This document shows positions 17,572 to 25,954 of a stretch of 58,661 nt of DNA, in pieces. The position numbers and the translations under genes are program-made. Numbering within the stretch: position 1 is the stretch's first letter; every line of letters starts with the position of its first letter. The notes under the pieces were generated by a model, which was not told the origin of the DNA, made no database searches, and saw only the letters and a list, made by a program, of their open reading frames with translations. This DNA comes from Actinomadura latina NBRC 106108 (lineage in GTDB: Bacteria > Actinomycetota > Actinomycetes > Streptosporangiales > Streptosporangiaceae), in NCBI RefSeq assembly GCF_001552195.1, contig NZ_BCQS01000044.1, forward strand, positions 1 through 58,661, in the 5' to 3' direction.

Positions 17572-17868
17572 TGGCGGCGCCGGTCTGGGAGCACGGACCG
17601 GTCCACTATGGGACGTACGCTCTCATACAAGTGTGATCCGTGACACTAACCGAGACAAGGTGCTTTCGCCCACGCCCGCGCGCGCTCGCCGCCGTACGCG
17701 GGGCGTGCCGCGCGCCGCAGCACGGTGTCGCGCGAGGAGCCGCGCAGCGGACCCGTACCCTCTGCAACGGGAACGTCGTTGTCCTGAGTGACGTTACGAC
17801 AGGTAGTCAGTCTTCGAGAGGAGTGGTGAGTCCGCAGTGTCGGACCCCAGTCATAGACCCGGTGCCCC
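17572..17868. promoter_or_regulatory. Divergent promoter region of the PknG operon and CNNM genes
   Basis: About 300 bases with no credible gene. It must hold the promoters of the minus-strand PknG operon and the plus-strand CNNM pair. An inverted pair AACGTC...GACGTT (about 17770-17794) lies near the middle. I see no clear -10/-35 match. Confidence 0.45.
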
Positions 17869-19215
17869 ATGGTGAGCGCGGGACTGGGCGTACTGGCGGT
17901 GATCCTTCTCACCGCCGCCACCGGATATTTCGTCGCCCAGGAGTTCGCCTACGTCGCCGCCGACCGCGCGACCCTGGAGCAGGCCGCCGAGCGCGGCGAC
18001 ACGTCGGCCCGGCGCGCCGTCAAGGTCATCAGCAGAGTCTCGTTCATGCTGTCGGGCGCGCAGCTCGGCATCACGATGACGACCCTGGTCGTCGGCTTCA
18101 TCGCCAAGCCCGCCCTCGCCGAGCTGATCCAGCCGCTGCTCGAGGTCATGGGCGTCCCCGAAGGCGCCACGGGCGCGATCGCGCTGGCGACGGGGTTCGT
18201 CCTGGCGACGCTCATCCAGATGCTTCTGGGCGAGCTGTTCCCCAAGAACCTCGCGCTGGCCCGCGCGGAGTCGCTCGCGCGTGCCCTGGCCGCGTCCACC
18301 CTGGTGTACCTGACGGTCGCCGGGCCGCTGATCCGGCTGTTCGACCGGTCGGCCGAGCGGTTGCTGCGCGCCGTGGGCGTCGAGCCCGTCGAGGAGCTGC
18401 ACAGCGGAGCGACGCTCGAGGAGCTCGGCGACATCATCGGCAAGTCGCACAGCTCCGGGCACCTGCCCGCCGACCTGTCCGGCCTGCTGGACCGCGCCCT
18501 GTCCTTCGGCGAGCTGACCGCGGACGAGGTCATGGTGCCGCGCCCGCAGGTCCGGACGCTGCCGTCCACCGCGACCGTCGCCGACCTCGTCGCGCTGATC
18601 CGCGAGACCGGGCACAGCGCCTACCCCGTCTACGGGGAGGAGGTCGACGACGTGGTCGGCGTCGCGGGCGTCCGCGAGGTCGCCGACGACACGCTCGACC
18701 CGGCCACCCCGGTCGGCGGGATCGCCCGGCCGCCGCTGCTCGTCCCCGGCAGCCAGCCGCTGTACGGGGTCATCGAGCACATGCGCGACTCCCGCCAGGA
18801 GTTCGCCTGCGTCGTGGACGAGTACGGCGGCCTCGCCGGCATCCTCACCTTCGAGGACGTCGCCGAGGAGCTCGTCGGGGAGATCACCGACGAGACCGAC
18901 GGCCTGGAGGACGCCCCGACGTCCGGGCCGGACGGGTCCTGGGTCGTCGACGCCGGCATGCGCATCGACGAGGTCGCCCGCCTCACCGGGCTCGACCTGC
19001 CGGAGGGCGACGCCTACGACACGCTCGGCGGGCTCGTCATGGCGGAGCTGCGGCGGCTGCCGTCCGCCGGCGACCGCCTCACCGTCGACCTCGACGCCGG
19101 CTCCGTCGAGCTGGAGGTCGTCAGCGTGGCGCGCCGCGTCGCCGAGAAGATCCTGATCAAGGCGGTCGTCCCGGCGCCGCGCCCGGCGTCGCCGTCGTCG
19201 GTGGAGGTGTCGTGA
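17869..19215 (+). CDS. CNNM/CorC-family membrane protein (DUF21-CBS-CorC)
   Basis: A 448-aa protein with an N-terminal DUF21 transmembrane domain (about 1-190; TM near 5-22, 55-75, 98-118, 130-152) and paired CBS domains (~205-335). A C-terminal CorC_HlyC domain (~350-430) contains the MRIDEVARLTGLDLP pattern. These proteins are divalent-cation (Mg2+/Co2+) efflux factors, older name hemolysin C. It is the first of a coupled pair, its stop overlapping the next start as GTGA. The ribosome site before 17869 is weak, so the start may be further upstream. Confidence 0.87.
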   Translation: MVSAGLGVLAVILLTAATGYFVAQEFAYVAADRATLEQAAERGDTSARRAVKVISRVSFMLSGAQLGITMTTLVVGFIAKPALAELIQPLLEVMGVPEGATGAIALATGFVLATLIQMLLGELFPKNLALARAESLARALAASTLVYLTVAGPLIRLFDRSAERLLRAVGVEPVEELHSGATLEELGDIIGKSHSSGHLPADLSGLLDRALSFGELTADEVMVPRPQVRTLPSTATVADLVALIRETGHSAYPVYGEEVDDVVGVAGVREVADDTLDPATPVGGIARPPLLVPGSQPLYGVIEHMRDSRQEFACVVDEYGGLAGILTFEDVAEELVGEITDETDGLEDAPTSGPDGSWVVDAGMRIDEVARLTGLDLPEGDAYDTLGGLVMAELRRLPSAGDRLTVDLDAGSVELEVVSVARRVAEKILIKAVVPAPRPASPSSVEVS

Positions 19216-20228
19216 ACCCGCTGCCGTCGCTGCTGATCACCGCCCTGCTGCTGGTCGGGAACGGCTTCTTCGTCGCGGCCGAGTTCGCGCTGGTCGCGGC
19301 CAACCGGCCGCAGCTGGAGCGCGCCGCCGCCACGGGCAGCCGTCCCGCCGTCGCCGCGCTCGCGGGCGTCCGCGAGCTGTCGCTGATGCTCGCCGGCGCC
19401 CAGTTCGGCATCACGATGTGCTCGCTGGGCCTCGCGATCGTCACCGAGCCGGCGTTCGAGCACTTCCTCGAACCGCCGCTGCACGCGCTCGGCGTCCCCG
19501 AGGCGGGCGTGAAGGCCATCGCCCTGGGCACCGCGCTCGCCGTCGTCACGTTCCTGCACATGGTCGTCGGGGAGATGGCGCCGAAATCGTGGGCGATCAC
19601 GCACCCGGAGCGGTCGGCGCTGATCCTGGCGCTGCCGTTCCGCGCGTTCGCGAAGGTGTCCCGGCCGATCCTGTCGGCGCTGAACGCGGCGACGAACGCG
19701 CTGCTGCGGCTCTTCCGCGTCACGCCGAAGGACGAGCTGGACAGCCACACCGACCCGGCACGGCTCAGCCACCTGGTCGGCGAGTCGCGCCGCCTCGGCC
19801 TCATCGGGCGGCACGACCACGAGCTGCTCCGCCGCGCCATCTCCGCGCGGGAGGCGACCGTCGGGCACCTCGTCGTGCCCGCCACGTCCGTCACCACGAT
19901 CGGCGCGGACGCGACCGCCGCGCAGATCCGCCGGACCGCCACGGCCAGCGGCCACAACCGGCTGCTCGTCCGGTCCGGGGACGGCGCGATGACCGGCATC
20001 GTGCACGTCCGCGCCGCCATCACCGAGCCCAACGGCGACCGGCGCGCCGACGAACTGGCGCACCCGGCGCCCGTCCTGACGGCGGAGACGACCGTCCTGG
20101 ACGCGGTCAGCCGCATGCGCCGGGGCCGCGCCCAGCTCGCCGTGGTGAACGACGAGCGGGGCGAGTTCGCGGGCATCGTCACCCTGGACGACCTCCTGGC
20201 GGAGCTACTGGCGACGAACCCGCACTGA
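19212..20228 (+). CDS. CNNM/CorC-family membrane protein lacking the CorC domain
   Basis: A 338-aa paralogue of the preceding gene with DUF21 TM domain (about 1-180) and a CBS pair (~200-335), ending at the second CBS without the CorC_HlyC domain. The TM part keeps the conserved NGFFVAAEFALVAANR and QFGITMCSLGLA segments. The GTG start at 19212 overlaps the preceding stop. Actinomycetes often carry two such genes in tandem, and a heterodimer is plausible. Confidence 0.85.
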   Translation: MNPLPSLLITALLLVGNGFFVAAEFALVAANRPQLERAAATGSRPAVAALAGVRELSLMLAGAQFGITMCSLGLAIVTEPAFEHFLEPPLHALGVPEAGVKAIALGTALAVVTFLHMVVGEMAPKSWAITHPERSALILALPFRAFAKVSRPILSALNAATNALLRLFRVTPKDELDSHTDPARLSHLVGESRRLGLIGRHDHELLRRAISAREATVGHLVVPATSVTTIGADATAAQIRRTATASGHNRLLVRSGDGAMTGIVHVRAAITEPNGDRRADELAHPAPVLTAETTVLDAVSRMRRGRAQLAVVNDERGEFAGIVTLDDLLAELLATNPH

Positions 20229-20245
20229 CATAGGCCGCGTACCTG

Positions 20246-20265
20246 CGACAACAGCGCAGTTGTCG
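20246..20265. promoter_or_regulatory. Inverted repeat upstream of CDF exporter gene
   Basis: CGACAAC (20246-20252) and GTTGTCG (20259-20265) form a 7-bp inverted repeat with a 6-base spacer, 19 bases before the CDF start. It is a candidate operator for a metal-responsive repressor, or a small hairpin covering the translation start region. Confidence 0.45.
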
Positions 20266-20284
20266 AGATGCTGCAACGGGATTC

Positions 20285-21355
20285 ATGGTTCATCGTGGAC
20301 TCATGAGCGCACACGGGCACGGCCATGGAAAAGGGCACGGGCACGGGCACGGGCATGGGCAGGGCCATGGGCGCGGGCAGGGCCATGGGCGCGGTCTCCG
20401 GCACGTCCTGCGACCGCACTCGCACGAGGCGGCCGACAAGGTGGACCCGGCCCTCGAAGCGAGCGCCCAGGGCATGCGCGCCCTGTGGATCTCGCTCGCC
20501 GGCCTTGGCGCGACCACCGTCCTCCAAGCGGCGGTGGTCGCGTTCACCGGCTCGGTGGCGCTCCTGGGCGACACCCTCCACAACGCGGCCGACGCGCTCA
20601 CGGCCGTCCCGCTGGGGATCGCGTTCGTCCTCGGCAGGCGTCCGCCCACCCGCCGCTACACCTACGGCTACGGCCGCGCGGAGGACCTGGCCGGCATCGC
20701 CATAGTCGTGGCCATCACCGCGTCCTGCATCCTCGCCGGATACGCAGCCATCGACCGCCTGGCCCATCCACAGCCTGTGGACCATCTACCTGCCGTGGCC
20801 GGTGCCGCCCTCGTCGGCTTCCTGGGCAATGAGCTGGTGGCCCGCTACCGCATCCGCGTAGGCCGCCGCATAGGCTCGGCGGCTCTGGTCGCCGACGGCC
20901 TCCACGCACGCACGGACGGCTTCGCGTCCCTGGCCGTCCTCCTGGGCGCCGCCGGCATCGCCCTGGGCGCTCCCTGGGCAGACCCAGTAGTGGGCCTGCT
21001 CATCACTGCCGCGATCTCAGTCGTCCTATGGCAGACGACCCGCGAGGTCTGGCGCCGCCTCATGGACGCCGTGGACCCGGCCCTGGTCGACCGCGCCGAA
21101 ACCGCCCTCGCCTCAACACCGGGCGTACTCGCCGTGGGCGACGTCCGCCTCCGCTGGATCGGCCACCACCTGCGCGCCGAGTGCGACGTCATCGTGGATC
21201 CCGCCTGGACTCTCGTCCGCGCCCACCAAGTGGCGGTGGACGCCGAGCACAGCCTCCTGCACGCCCTGCCGCGCCTCTCCGGCGCCCTCGTCCACCCCGA
21301 CCCCGAACCCCGCGACGGTGAAGATCATCACGCGGCCCTCGCCGGCCACCGCTGA
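20285..21355 (+). CDS. Cation diffusion facilitator metal exporter with His-rich N-terminus
   Basis: A 356-aa CDF transporter. The N-terminal ~45 residues are a His/Gly repeat likely to bind metal. Six TM helices follow (from ~67 to ~265) with the transport-site motifs GDTLHNAADAL (TM2) and ADGLHARTDGF (TM5), i.e. the HD/HD pattern typical of zinc exporters. The C-terminal cytoplasmic ferredoxin-like domain (~270-340) has GHHLRAECDVIVDP. A second ATG at 20303, just before the His repeat, is an equally good start. It probably exports Zn2+ or a similar divalent cation. Confidence 0.88.
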   Translation: MVHRGLMSAHGHGHGKGHGHGHGHGQGHGRGQGHGRGLRHVLRPHSHEAADKVDPALEASAQGMRALWISLAGLGATTVLQAAVVAFTGSVALLGDTLHNAADALTAVPLGIAFVLGRRPPTRRYTYGYGRAEDLAGIAIVVAITASCILAGYAAIDRLAHPQPVDHLPAVAGAALVGFLGNELVARYRIRVGRRIGSAALVADGLHARTDGFASLAVLLGAAGIALGAPWADPVVGLLITAAISVVLWQTTREVWRRLMDAVDPALVDRAETALASTPGVLAVGDVRLRWIGHHLRAECDVIVDPAWTLVRAHQVAVDAEHSLLHALPRLSGALVHPDPEPRDGEDHHAALAGHR

Positions 21356-21433
21356 TCTCCGACCTGTGAGACGTTAGTCCGCGGCAGAGGGGGAATTACG
21401 CCCCGGACGGTCGATCTGGGACGGGAACACGTC

Positions 21434-24118
21434 GTGAAGCAGCCGGCAGAGACCAACGAGCCTGATGAGCACCAGCCGAAGGAGACCCCACCCGCCGAAG
21501 GCGAGCCCCCCGCCTCCCCCGCCGAGGACACGGCACCGGCCTTCGCCCCCGAGTCCGGCGGAGACGGCGTGCAGCCCGGCCAGGCCGCGGGTGGTGAACC
21601 CGAGGTGGACGTCCGGGCGGGCTTGGAGACCATGCCGCTCGCCGGTGCCGGTTCCACGCCGTCATTGGGGACGGACGAGGTCGGCTGGGGCGGGCCCGAG
21701 CTGGTCGAAAGCGTCTACGCGCCGCTGAGCGAGTTCTATGAGCAGATCGACGCGCGGCTCAGGACGCTGCCCGAGGACGTCCGGCCGGTCGGGTGGGCGC
21801 CGCACATCGCGGCGCTGCGAGCCCTGCGGAACCAGCAGGTCGCGGGCGACTGGGAGGTGCTCGCCCGGTTCCTGGTCGCGCCCGGTTCGCTTGCCGGGAC
21901 GGACGCCCTGCGCCTGGTCCACGTGGAGGAGGGCGGCGAGGCCGACGCGGTCCGAAGGGCGATCAAGGAGTTCACGGCGTCCGACGCGCGGACCCTCCTC
22001 ATCGCGCCCACGCCCGCGCAGGCCAGCGAGCTGCTGCGCGGCCTGGAGGACGACCCGGAGGTCTTCTCGCTGCTGATCGAGACCCGCCCGGAGACGGCAG
22101 AGGCCCCCTCGGTCGAGACCCGGGCACTGCCGCCCATCGAGGACGAGCCGCCGGCCGCCCCGGAGAAGGCCGCGCCGCCGCCGCTCCGGGAGCCCGGAAC
22201 CCACGGCACGATCGAGTTCAAGCCCCTGACCACCCCGCCCGCCCCCGAAACTCTGGAAGGCGACAGCGCCTCCACCGTGACACGCGTCGAACCGCTCCCC
22301 CCGCTGCCGCCGGAAGCAGCAGAGGACGAGAACGCCGCCGTGAGGCCGGCCGAGCCCCTCCCAGGTACGCCGGTTGAGGCTGAAGACGGTGACAGTGCGT
22401 CCGCTGTGACGCGGATGGAGCCGATTCCCGCGCTGCCGCCCGAGGTGGGCGAAGGCGTGCCCAGCGGCCCGGGCGTGGGGGTGTCGGCGCCGGAGTGCCG
22501 GGTGCGGGCGGCGGCGTTGCGGCCGGTCGGTGAGGCCTGGCGGCAGGCTTGGGACACCGAGGTGCGGATGCTGCGGCGCGGGTTGATGTGGCTGGAGCAG
22601 TGGCCCCGGGACGCGGCGGCGCTGCGGTCCGTCCAGGCGGAGAATCTGCGGCGCGGCGAGGAGCTGGAGGCCGAGAAGGCGGCGCTGCGCGGCGGTATCG
22701 AGGAGGCCGCGAACGCGGCGGCCGGGGCCGAGCGGGGCGCCGTCGAGGCGGAGGCGGAGGCGGAGCGGCTCGCCGCCGTCCAGCAGGAGGCCGAGGCCGA
22801 GCTGGCCGGGCCGCGCGCGGAGGCGGACCGGCTGCAGGCGGAGGCCGACCGGGCGGCGGACGAGGCGACCGCCAAGACGCGGACGGCCGACGCGTCCTAC
22901 GCGAGGTGCGCGCAGCTGGACGAGCGGGCGAAGACGGCGCAGTCCGAGCTGCGGGGGGCGCGGGAGGCGGAGGCGTCCCTCACCGACGAGCTGGCGCGGG
23001 CGCGGGAGGCGCTGCCCGCCGCGGCGGAGGAGGCGCACCGGCTGACGGCGGCCGACGCGGACGCCGCGGCGGAGGGGCACGCCGCCTACTACCGGCTGGT
23101 GTCGGCGGAGTCGGCGCTGTCGGCGGTGCGCCGGAAGATGACGCTGGGGCAGCGGCTGCACGTGGCGTCGCCGCCGGCGGAGCTGAGCGGGCTGCGCGCC
23201 GAGGCCAAGGCCCGGACGCGGGAGGCGGACGAGGCCGCGCGGCGGGCGCGGGAGGCCAAGGACGCGGCCGAGCACGCGGAGCGGGTGCGCCGCGGGCTCG
23301 CGTCGTTCGTGTCCGAGGGCGGGACGCGGCTGCGGCAGGCGCAGGAGGCCCAGGAGCGGCTCGGCACCGAGCTGACCTGGCTGGCGACGGAGCGGGAGAA
23401 GGCCGGGGCGGAGCACCGGGAGCACGCGCGGCTGGCGTCGGAGGCCGTGGAGCGGGCGACGGAGGCGAGCCTGCGGGCGCGCGCCGCGCACCAGGCGGCG
23501 CAGGAGATCGAGGACCGGGTGACCGCCGCCCGGACGTCCCGCGAGGAGGCGCTCGCGGCGGCGGTCCGCGCCCGGACGGACGCGGAGGCCGCGGCGGCGA
23601 AGTCCGCGGAGATGGCGGACACGCTCGAACGGCGCACGGCGGAGGCCGCCGAGGAGATGGCGGCCCGGGGGAGGGATCTGGAGACGGTCGCGCAGACCGA
23701 GGCCGGGACGCGGCAGAACGTCGCGGAGATCTGCGGCGCCGATCCCACCGAGGACCCGGAGGCCGTCCCCGCGCACCAGCGGCGCGCGATGGCCCGGATC
23801 GAGCAGCTCACCGGCTACATGGAGGGCGGCCGCGCGGTGGAGAGCGAGATCCTGCTCCGCACCGCCGACGTCGTCGTCGGGACTCCGCTCGGCGCCGCCC
23901 TCACCGGCTCCGGCCAGGAGTTCGACGCGCTGATCGTCGCGGACGCGGGGGCGCTGACGGACGCGGAGTTCCTCATCGGGGCCGTCCGGACGCACCGCTG
24001 GGTACTGATCGGCGCGCCCGGGTCCCGTCCGCCGGGGTACCGCGAGTACGCCGGCGGCCCGTCCGGCCGGCTGGAGCGCAGCCCCTTCGAGCGCGCCGCA
24101 CTGGCCGCGGGGGACTGA
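21434..24118 (+). CDS. Large coiled-coil protein with degenerate SF1 helicase motifs
   Basis: An 894-aa protein. After a Pro/Glu-rich N-terminus (1-85), residues 157-204 read like the start of a superfamily 1 helicase, but the Walker A site is lost (LVHVEEGGEAD where GxxGxGKT is expected). A motif-Ia-like TLLIAPTPAQASELLRGL follows. Residues ~400-770 are an Ala/Glu/Arg coiled coil. Residues ~811-867 match helicase motifs II and III: ADVVVGTPLGA, FDALIVADAGALTDAEFL and RWVLIGAPGSRPP, the catalytic DE replaced by DA. The second RecA domain is missing. This order (coiled-coil insert between Ia and II) matches AAA_11-type helicases, so I call it a pseudo-ATPase, with function unknown. Confidence 0.75.
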   Translation: MKQPAETNEPDEHQPKETPPAEGEPPASPAEDTAPAFAPESGGDGVQPGQAAGGEPEVDVRAGLETMPLAGAGSTPSLGTDEVGWGGPELVESVYAPLSEFYEQIDARLRTLPEDVRPVGWAPHIAALRALRNQQVAGDWEVLARFLVAPGSLAGTDALRLVHVEEGGEADAVRRAIKEFTASDARTLLIAPTPAQASELLRGLEDDPEVFSLLIETRPETAEAPSVETRALPPIEDEPPAAPEKAAPPPLREPGTHGTIEFKPLTTPPAPETLEGDSASTVTRVEPLPPLPPEAAEDENAAVRPAEPLPGTPVEAEDGDSASAVTRMEPIPALPPEVGEGVPSGPGVGVSAPECRVRAAALRPVGEAWRQAWDTEVRMLRRGLMWLEQWPRDAAALRSVQAENLRRGEELEAEKAALRGGIEEAANAAAGAERGAVEAEAEAERLAAVQQEAEAELAGPRAEADRLQAEADRAADEATAKTRTADASYARCAQLDERAKTAQSELRGAREAEASLTDELARAREALPAAAEEAHRLTAADADAAAEGHAAYYRLVSAESALSAVRRKMTLGQRLHVASPPAELSGLRAEAKARTREADEAARRAREAKDAAEHAERVRRGLASFVSEGGTRLRQAQEAQERLGTELTWLATEREKAGAEHREHARLASEAVERATEASLRARAAHQAAQEIEDRVTAARTSREEALAAAVRARTDAEAAAAKSAEMADTLERRTAEAAEEMAARGRDLETVAQTEAGTRQNVAEICGADPTEDPEAVPAHQRRAMARIEQLTGYMEGGRAVESEILLRTADVVVGTPLGAALTGSGQEFDALIVADAGALTDAEFLIGAVRTHRWVLIGAPGSRPPGYREYAGGPSGRLERSPFERAALAAGD

Positions 24119-24121
24119 CGG

Positions 24122-24499
24122 CTAGTCGTCGTCGTCCGGGAGGAAGAGGTGCAGCAGCCAGCCGACGACGCCGACGACGATCGCGCCCCAGAACGCCGGC
24201 CAGAAGCCGTCGACGTGGAACGGCAGGTCCAGTTGCTGCGCGACCTCGCTCGTCAGCAGGAGCAGCAGGGCGTTCACGACGAGGCCGATCAGCCCCAGCG
24301 TGAGCACGTAGAAGGCGCAGCCGAGGGTCTTGATGATCGGTTTGAGGACGGCGTTGACCAGGCCGAAGATGACCGCGACGGCGACCAGCGTGAGGACGCG
24401 CCGAACGGTCGTCTGGTCGCCGAGGGAGATGCCGGCGATCAGGACCGTGGCGGCCCACAGGGCGACCGCGGTGATGCCTACCTTGAGAAGAATCCGCAC
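24122..24499 (-). CDS. Phage holin family 4-like membrane protein (DUF/Holin_4_2)
   Basis: A 125-aa protein with four predicted TM segments (ITAVALWAATVLIAGI, VLTLVAVAVIFGLVNAV, YVLTLGLIGLVVNALLLLL, FWGAIVVGVVGWLLHLFL) and an acidic DDDD tail. The spacing matches the small chromosomal family annotated as phage holin family 4. The GTG start at 24499 fits the family N-terminus; an ATG at 24535 adds 12 residues. It is a bacterial membrane protein of unknown role and not evidence of a prophage. Confidence 0.8.
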   Translation of the reverse strand: MRILLKVGITAVALWAATVLIAGISLGDQTTVRRVLTLVAVAVIFGLVNAVLKPIIKTLGCAFYVLTLGLIGLVVNALLLLLTSEVAQQLDLPFHVDGFWPAFWGAIVVGVVGWLLHLFLPDDDD

Positions 24500-24590
24500 A
24501 CCACGATCATGTCCGGGACGGAAGGCGCCCGCCATCCCTCTGGGTGACGATTCGGGCGGGTGGCGCGGTCATCACCACGTATTACTCGCC

Positions 24591-25064
24591 TTACTCGCCG
24601 CGCTCGAAGAAGGGGGAGGTGGCGGGGATCCGCGACCGGGGCGCGACGCGGACGCCGTCCACCGGCGGGGACGCGGGCCGGGACGCGGGCGGGGGCGCGG
24701 GCTGGGGCTGCGGCCGCGCGTTCCGCCGGCTCGGGCCGCCGCCCTGCCGGGCGCGGGCGAGCTCGCGCTCCAGGCGGCGCTTCTCCATCTCCAGCGTGGT
24801 CAGCGACTCCTGGTGCTCTTCGCGCAGGTCGCGCAGGTCGCGGCGGTTGCGGATGCGGCGGGCGGCGCCCGTGAAGGTGAGCATCAGGCCGAGGACGAGG
24901 ACGACGGCCACGCCCGCGCCGGCCAGGAACACCTGCCATTCGTTGTTCAGGCCGGGCATGGCCTGGCCGAAGACGACGAGCTGGGCGCTGTCGGTGTTGT
25001 CGAGGACGACGCCGGCGCCGACCACGACGGCGGCGGCGACCAGGAGAAAACCGAGGAACACCAT
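24591..25064 (-). CDS. LapA-like small membrane protein with Pro-rich tail
   Basis: A 157-aa protein with two TM helices (about 3-20 and 45-63) separated by a short extracytoplasmic loop, then a coiled-coil segment (REEHQESLTTLEMEKRRLER) and a Pro/Arg-rich tail. The layout matches LapA/DUF1049-type proteins. GAGGAG lies just ahead of the ATG. It is divergent from the HAD gene. Function unknown; a membrane scaffold role is inference. Confidence 0.7.
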   Translation of the reverse strand: MVFLGFLLVAAAVVVGAGVVLDNTDSAQLVVFGQAMPGLNNEWQVFLAGAGVAVVLVLGLMLTFTGAARRIRNRRDLRDLREEHQESLTTLEMEKRRLERELARARQGGGPSRRNARPQPQPAPPPASRPASPPVDGVRVAPRSRIPATSPFFERGE

Positions 25065-25250
25065 GGGCGGATCTCCTCTGCAGTGACTCCGGAGGGGGAA
25101 CGGAGGGTCACCACGATGCCAGACCGAAACTGGATCATGTCGCATTCGCGGCATAAATCCGGTACATCCGCCCGGCCGGACGCGCGCGGTTCCGGCCCGG
25201 CGACCTCGGGTAGTTGACCGGAGATCACGCCGAGATCATTTGGAGGGCCC

Positions 25251-25910
25251 ATGTCCGTGCAGGCCATCGTGTTCGACCTGGACGGGGTGCTGATCGACTC
25301 CGAGCCGGTGTGGGAGGAGGTGCGGCGCGGCTACGTCGCCGACCACGGCGGGCGCTGGCTGCCCGACACCCAGGACCGGCTCATGGGCATGAGCACCGAG
25401 GAGTGGGCCGCCTACATCGCCACCGACCTCGTCGACGGCGTCACGGCGGAGGACGTCGCCTACGAGGTGATCGACCAGATGTCGCAGCGGTACGCGAACG
25501 GGCTGCCGCTGCTGCCGGGCGCGGAGGACGCCGTCCGGCGGATGGCGAAGTACCGTCCGCTGGGCCTGGCCAGCTCGTCCCCGCGCGCCCTCATCGACCT
25601 GGCGCTCGGGGAACTCGGGGTGGACGCCCTGTTCCGCACGACCGTGTCCACCGAGGAGGTCGAGTACGGCAAACCGGCACCGGACGGGTATCTCGCGGTC
25701 GCCGCGCAGATGGAGGTCCCGGCCGCCGGCTGCGTCGCCATCGAGGACTCCAGCAACGGGCTCCGCTCGGCGCACGCGGCCGGGATGACGGTCATCGCGA
25801 TCCCGCGGCCGGCGCACCCGGCGGCGCCCGACGCCCTGGCCCTCGCCGCGCACGTGGCGTCCGGACTGGACGAGGTGACGCCCGACCTGCTGGAGGTCGT
25901 CCACAGGTGA
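25251..25910 (+). CDS. HAD-superfamily phosphatase (beta-phosphoglucomutase type)
   Basis: A 219-aa HAD subfamily IA protein. The motifs are in order: FDLDGVLIDSEPVW (nucleophile Asp), SSSPRALI (Ser/Thr motif II), Lys in EYGKPAPDGY (motif III) and VAIEDSSNGLRSAH (acidic motif IV). A helical cap lies in between (residues ~15-85). It would dephosphorylate a small phosphorylated metabolite; the substrate is unknown. Located 45 bases upstream of recQ on the same strand. Confidence 0.85.
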   Translation: MSVQAIVFDLDGVLIDSEPVWEEVRRGYVADHGGRWLPDTQDRLMGMSTEEWAAYIATDLVDGVTAEDVAYEVIDQMSQRYANGLPLLPGAEDAVRRMAKYRPLGLASSSPRALIDLALGELGVDALFRTTVSTEEVEYGKPAPDGYLAVAAQMEVPAAGCVAIEDSSNGLRSAHAAGMTVIAIPRPAHPAAPDALALAAHVASGLDEVTPDLLEVVHR

Positions 25911-25954
25911 GTGTTCGTGGGACGGGTGTCGGCGGCGGTTCATAGTATGGGCCG

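Noticed and set aside
20330..20400. Repeated GGGCACGGGCAC sequence
   Set aside because: It encodes the His/Gly metal-binding N-terminus of the CDF exporter and is not a separate repeat element.
24122..24499. Holin-family protein as evidence for a prophage
   Set aside because: The family is widespread on bacterial chromosomes and no lysin, portal, capsid or other phage gene is nearby.
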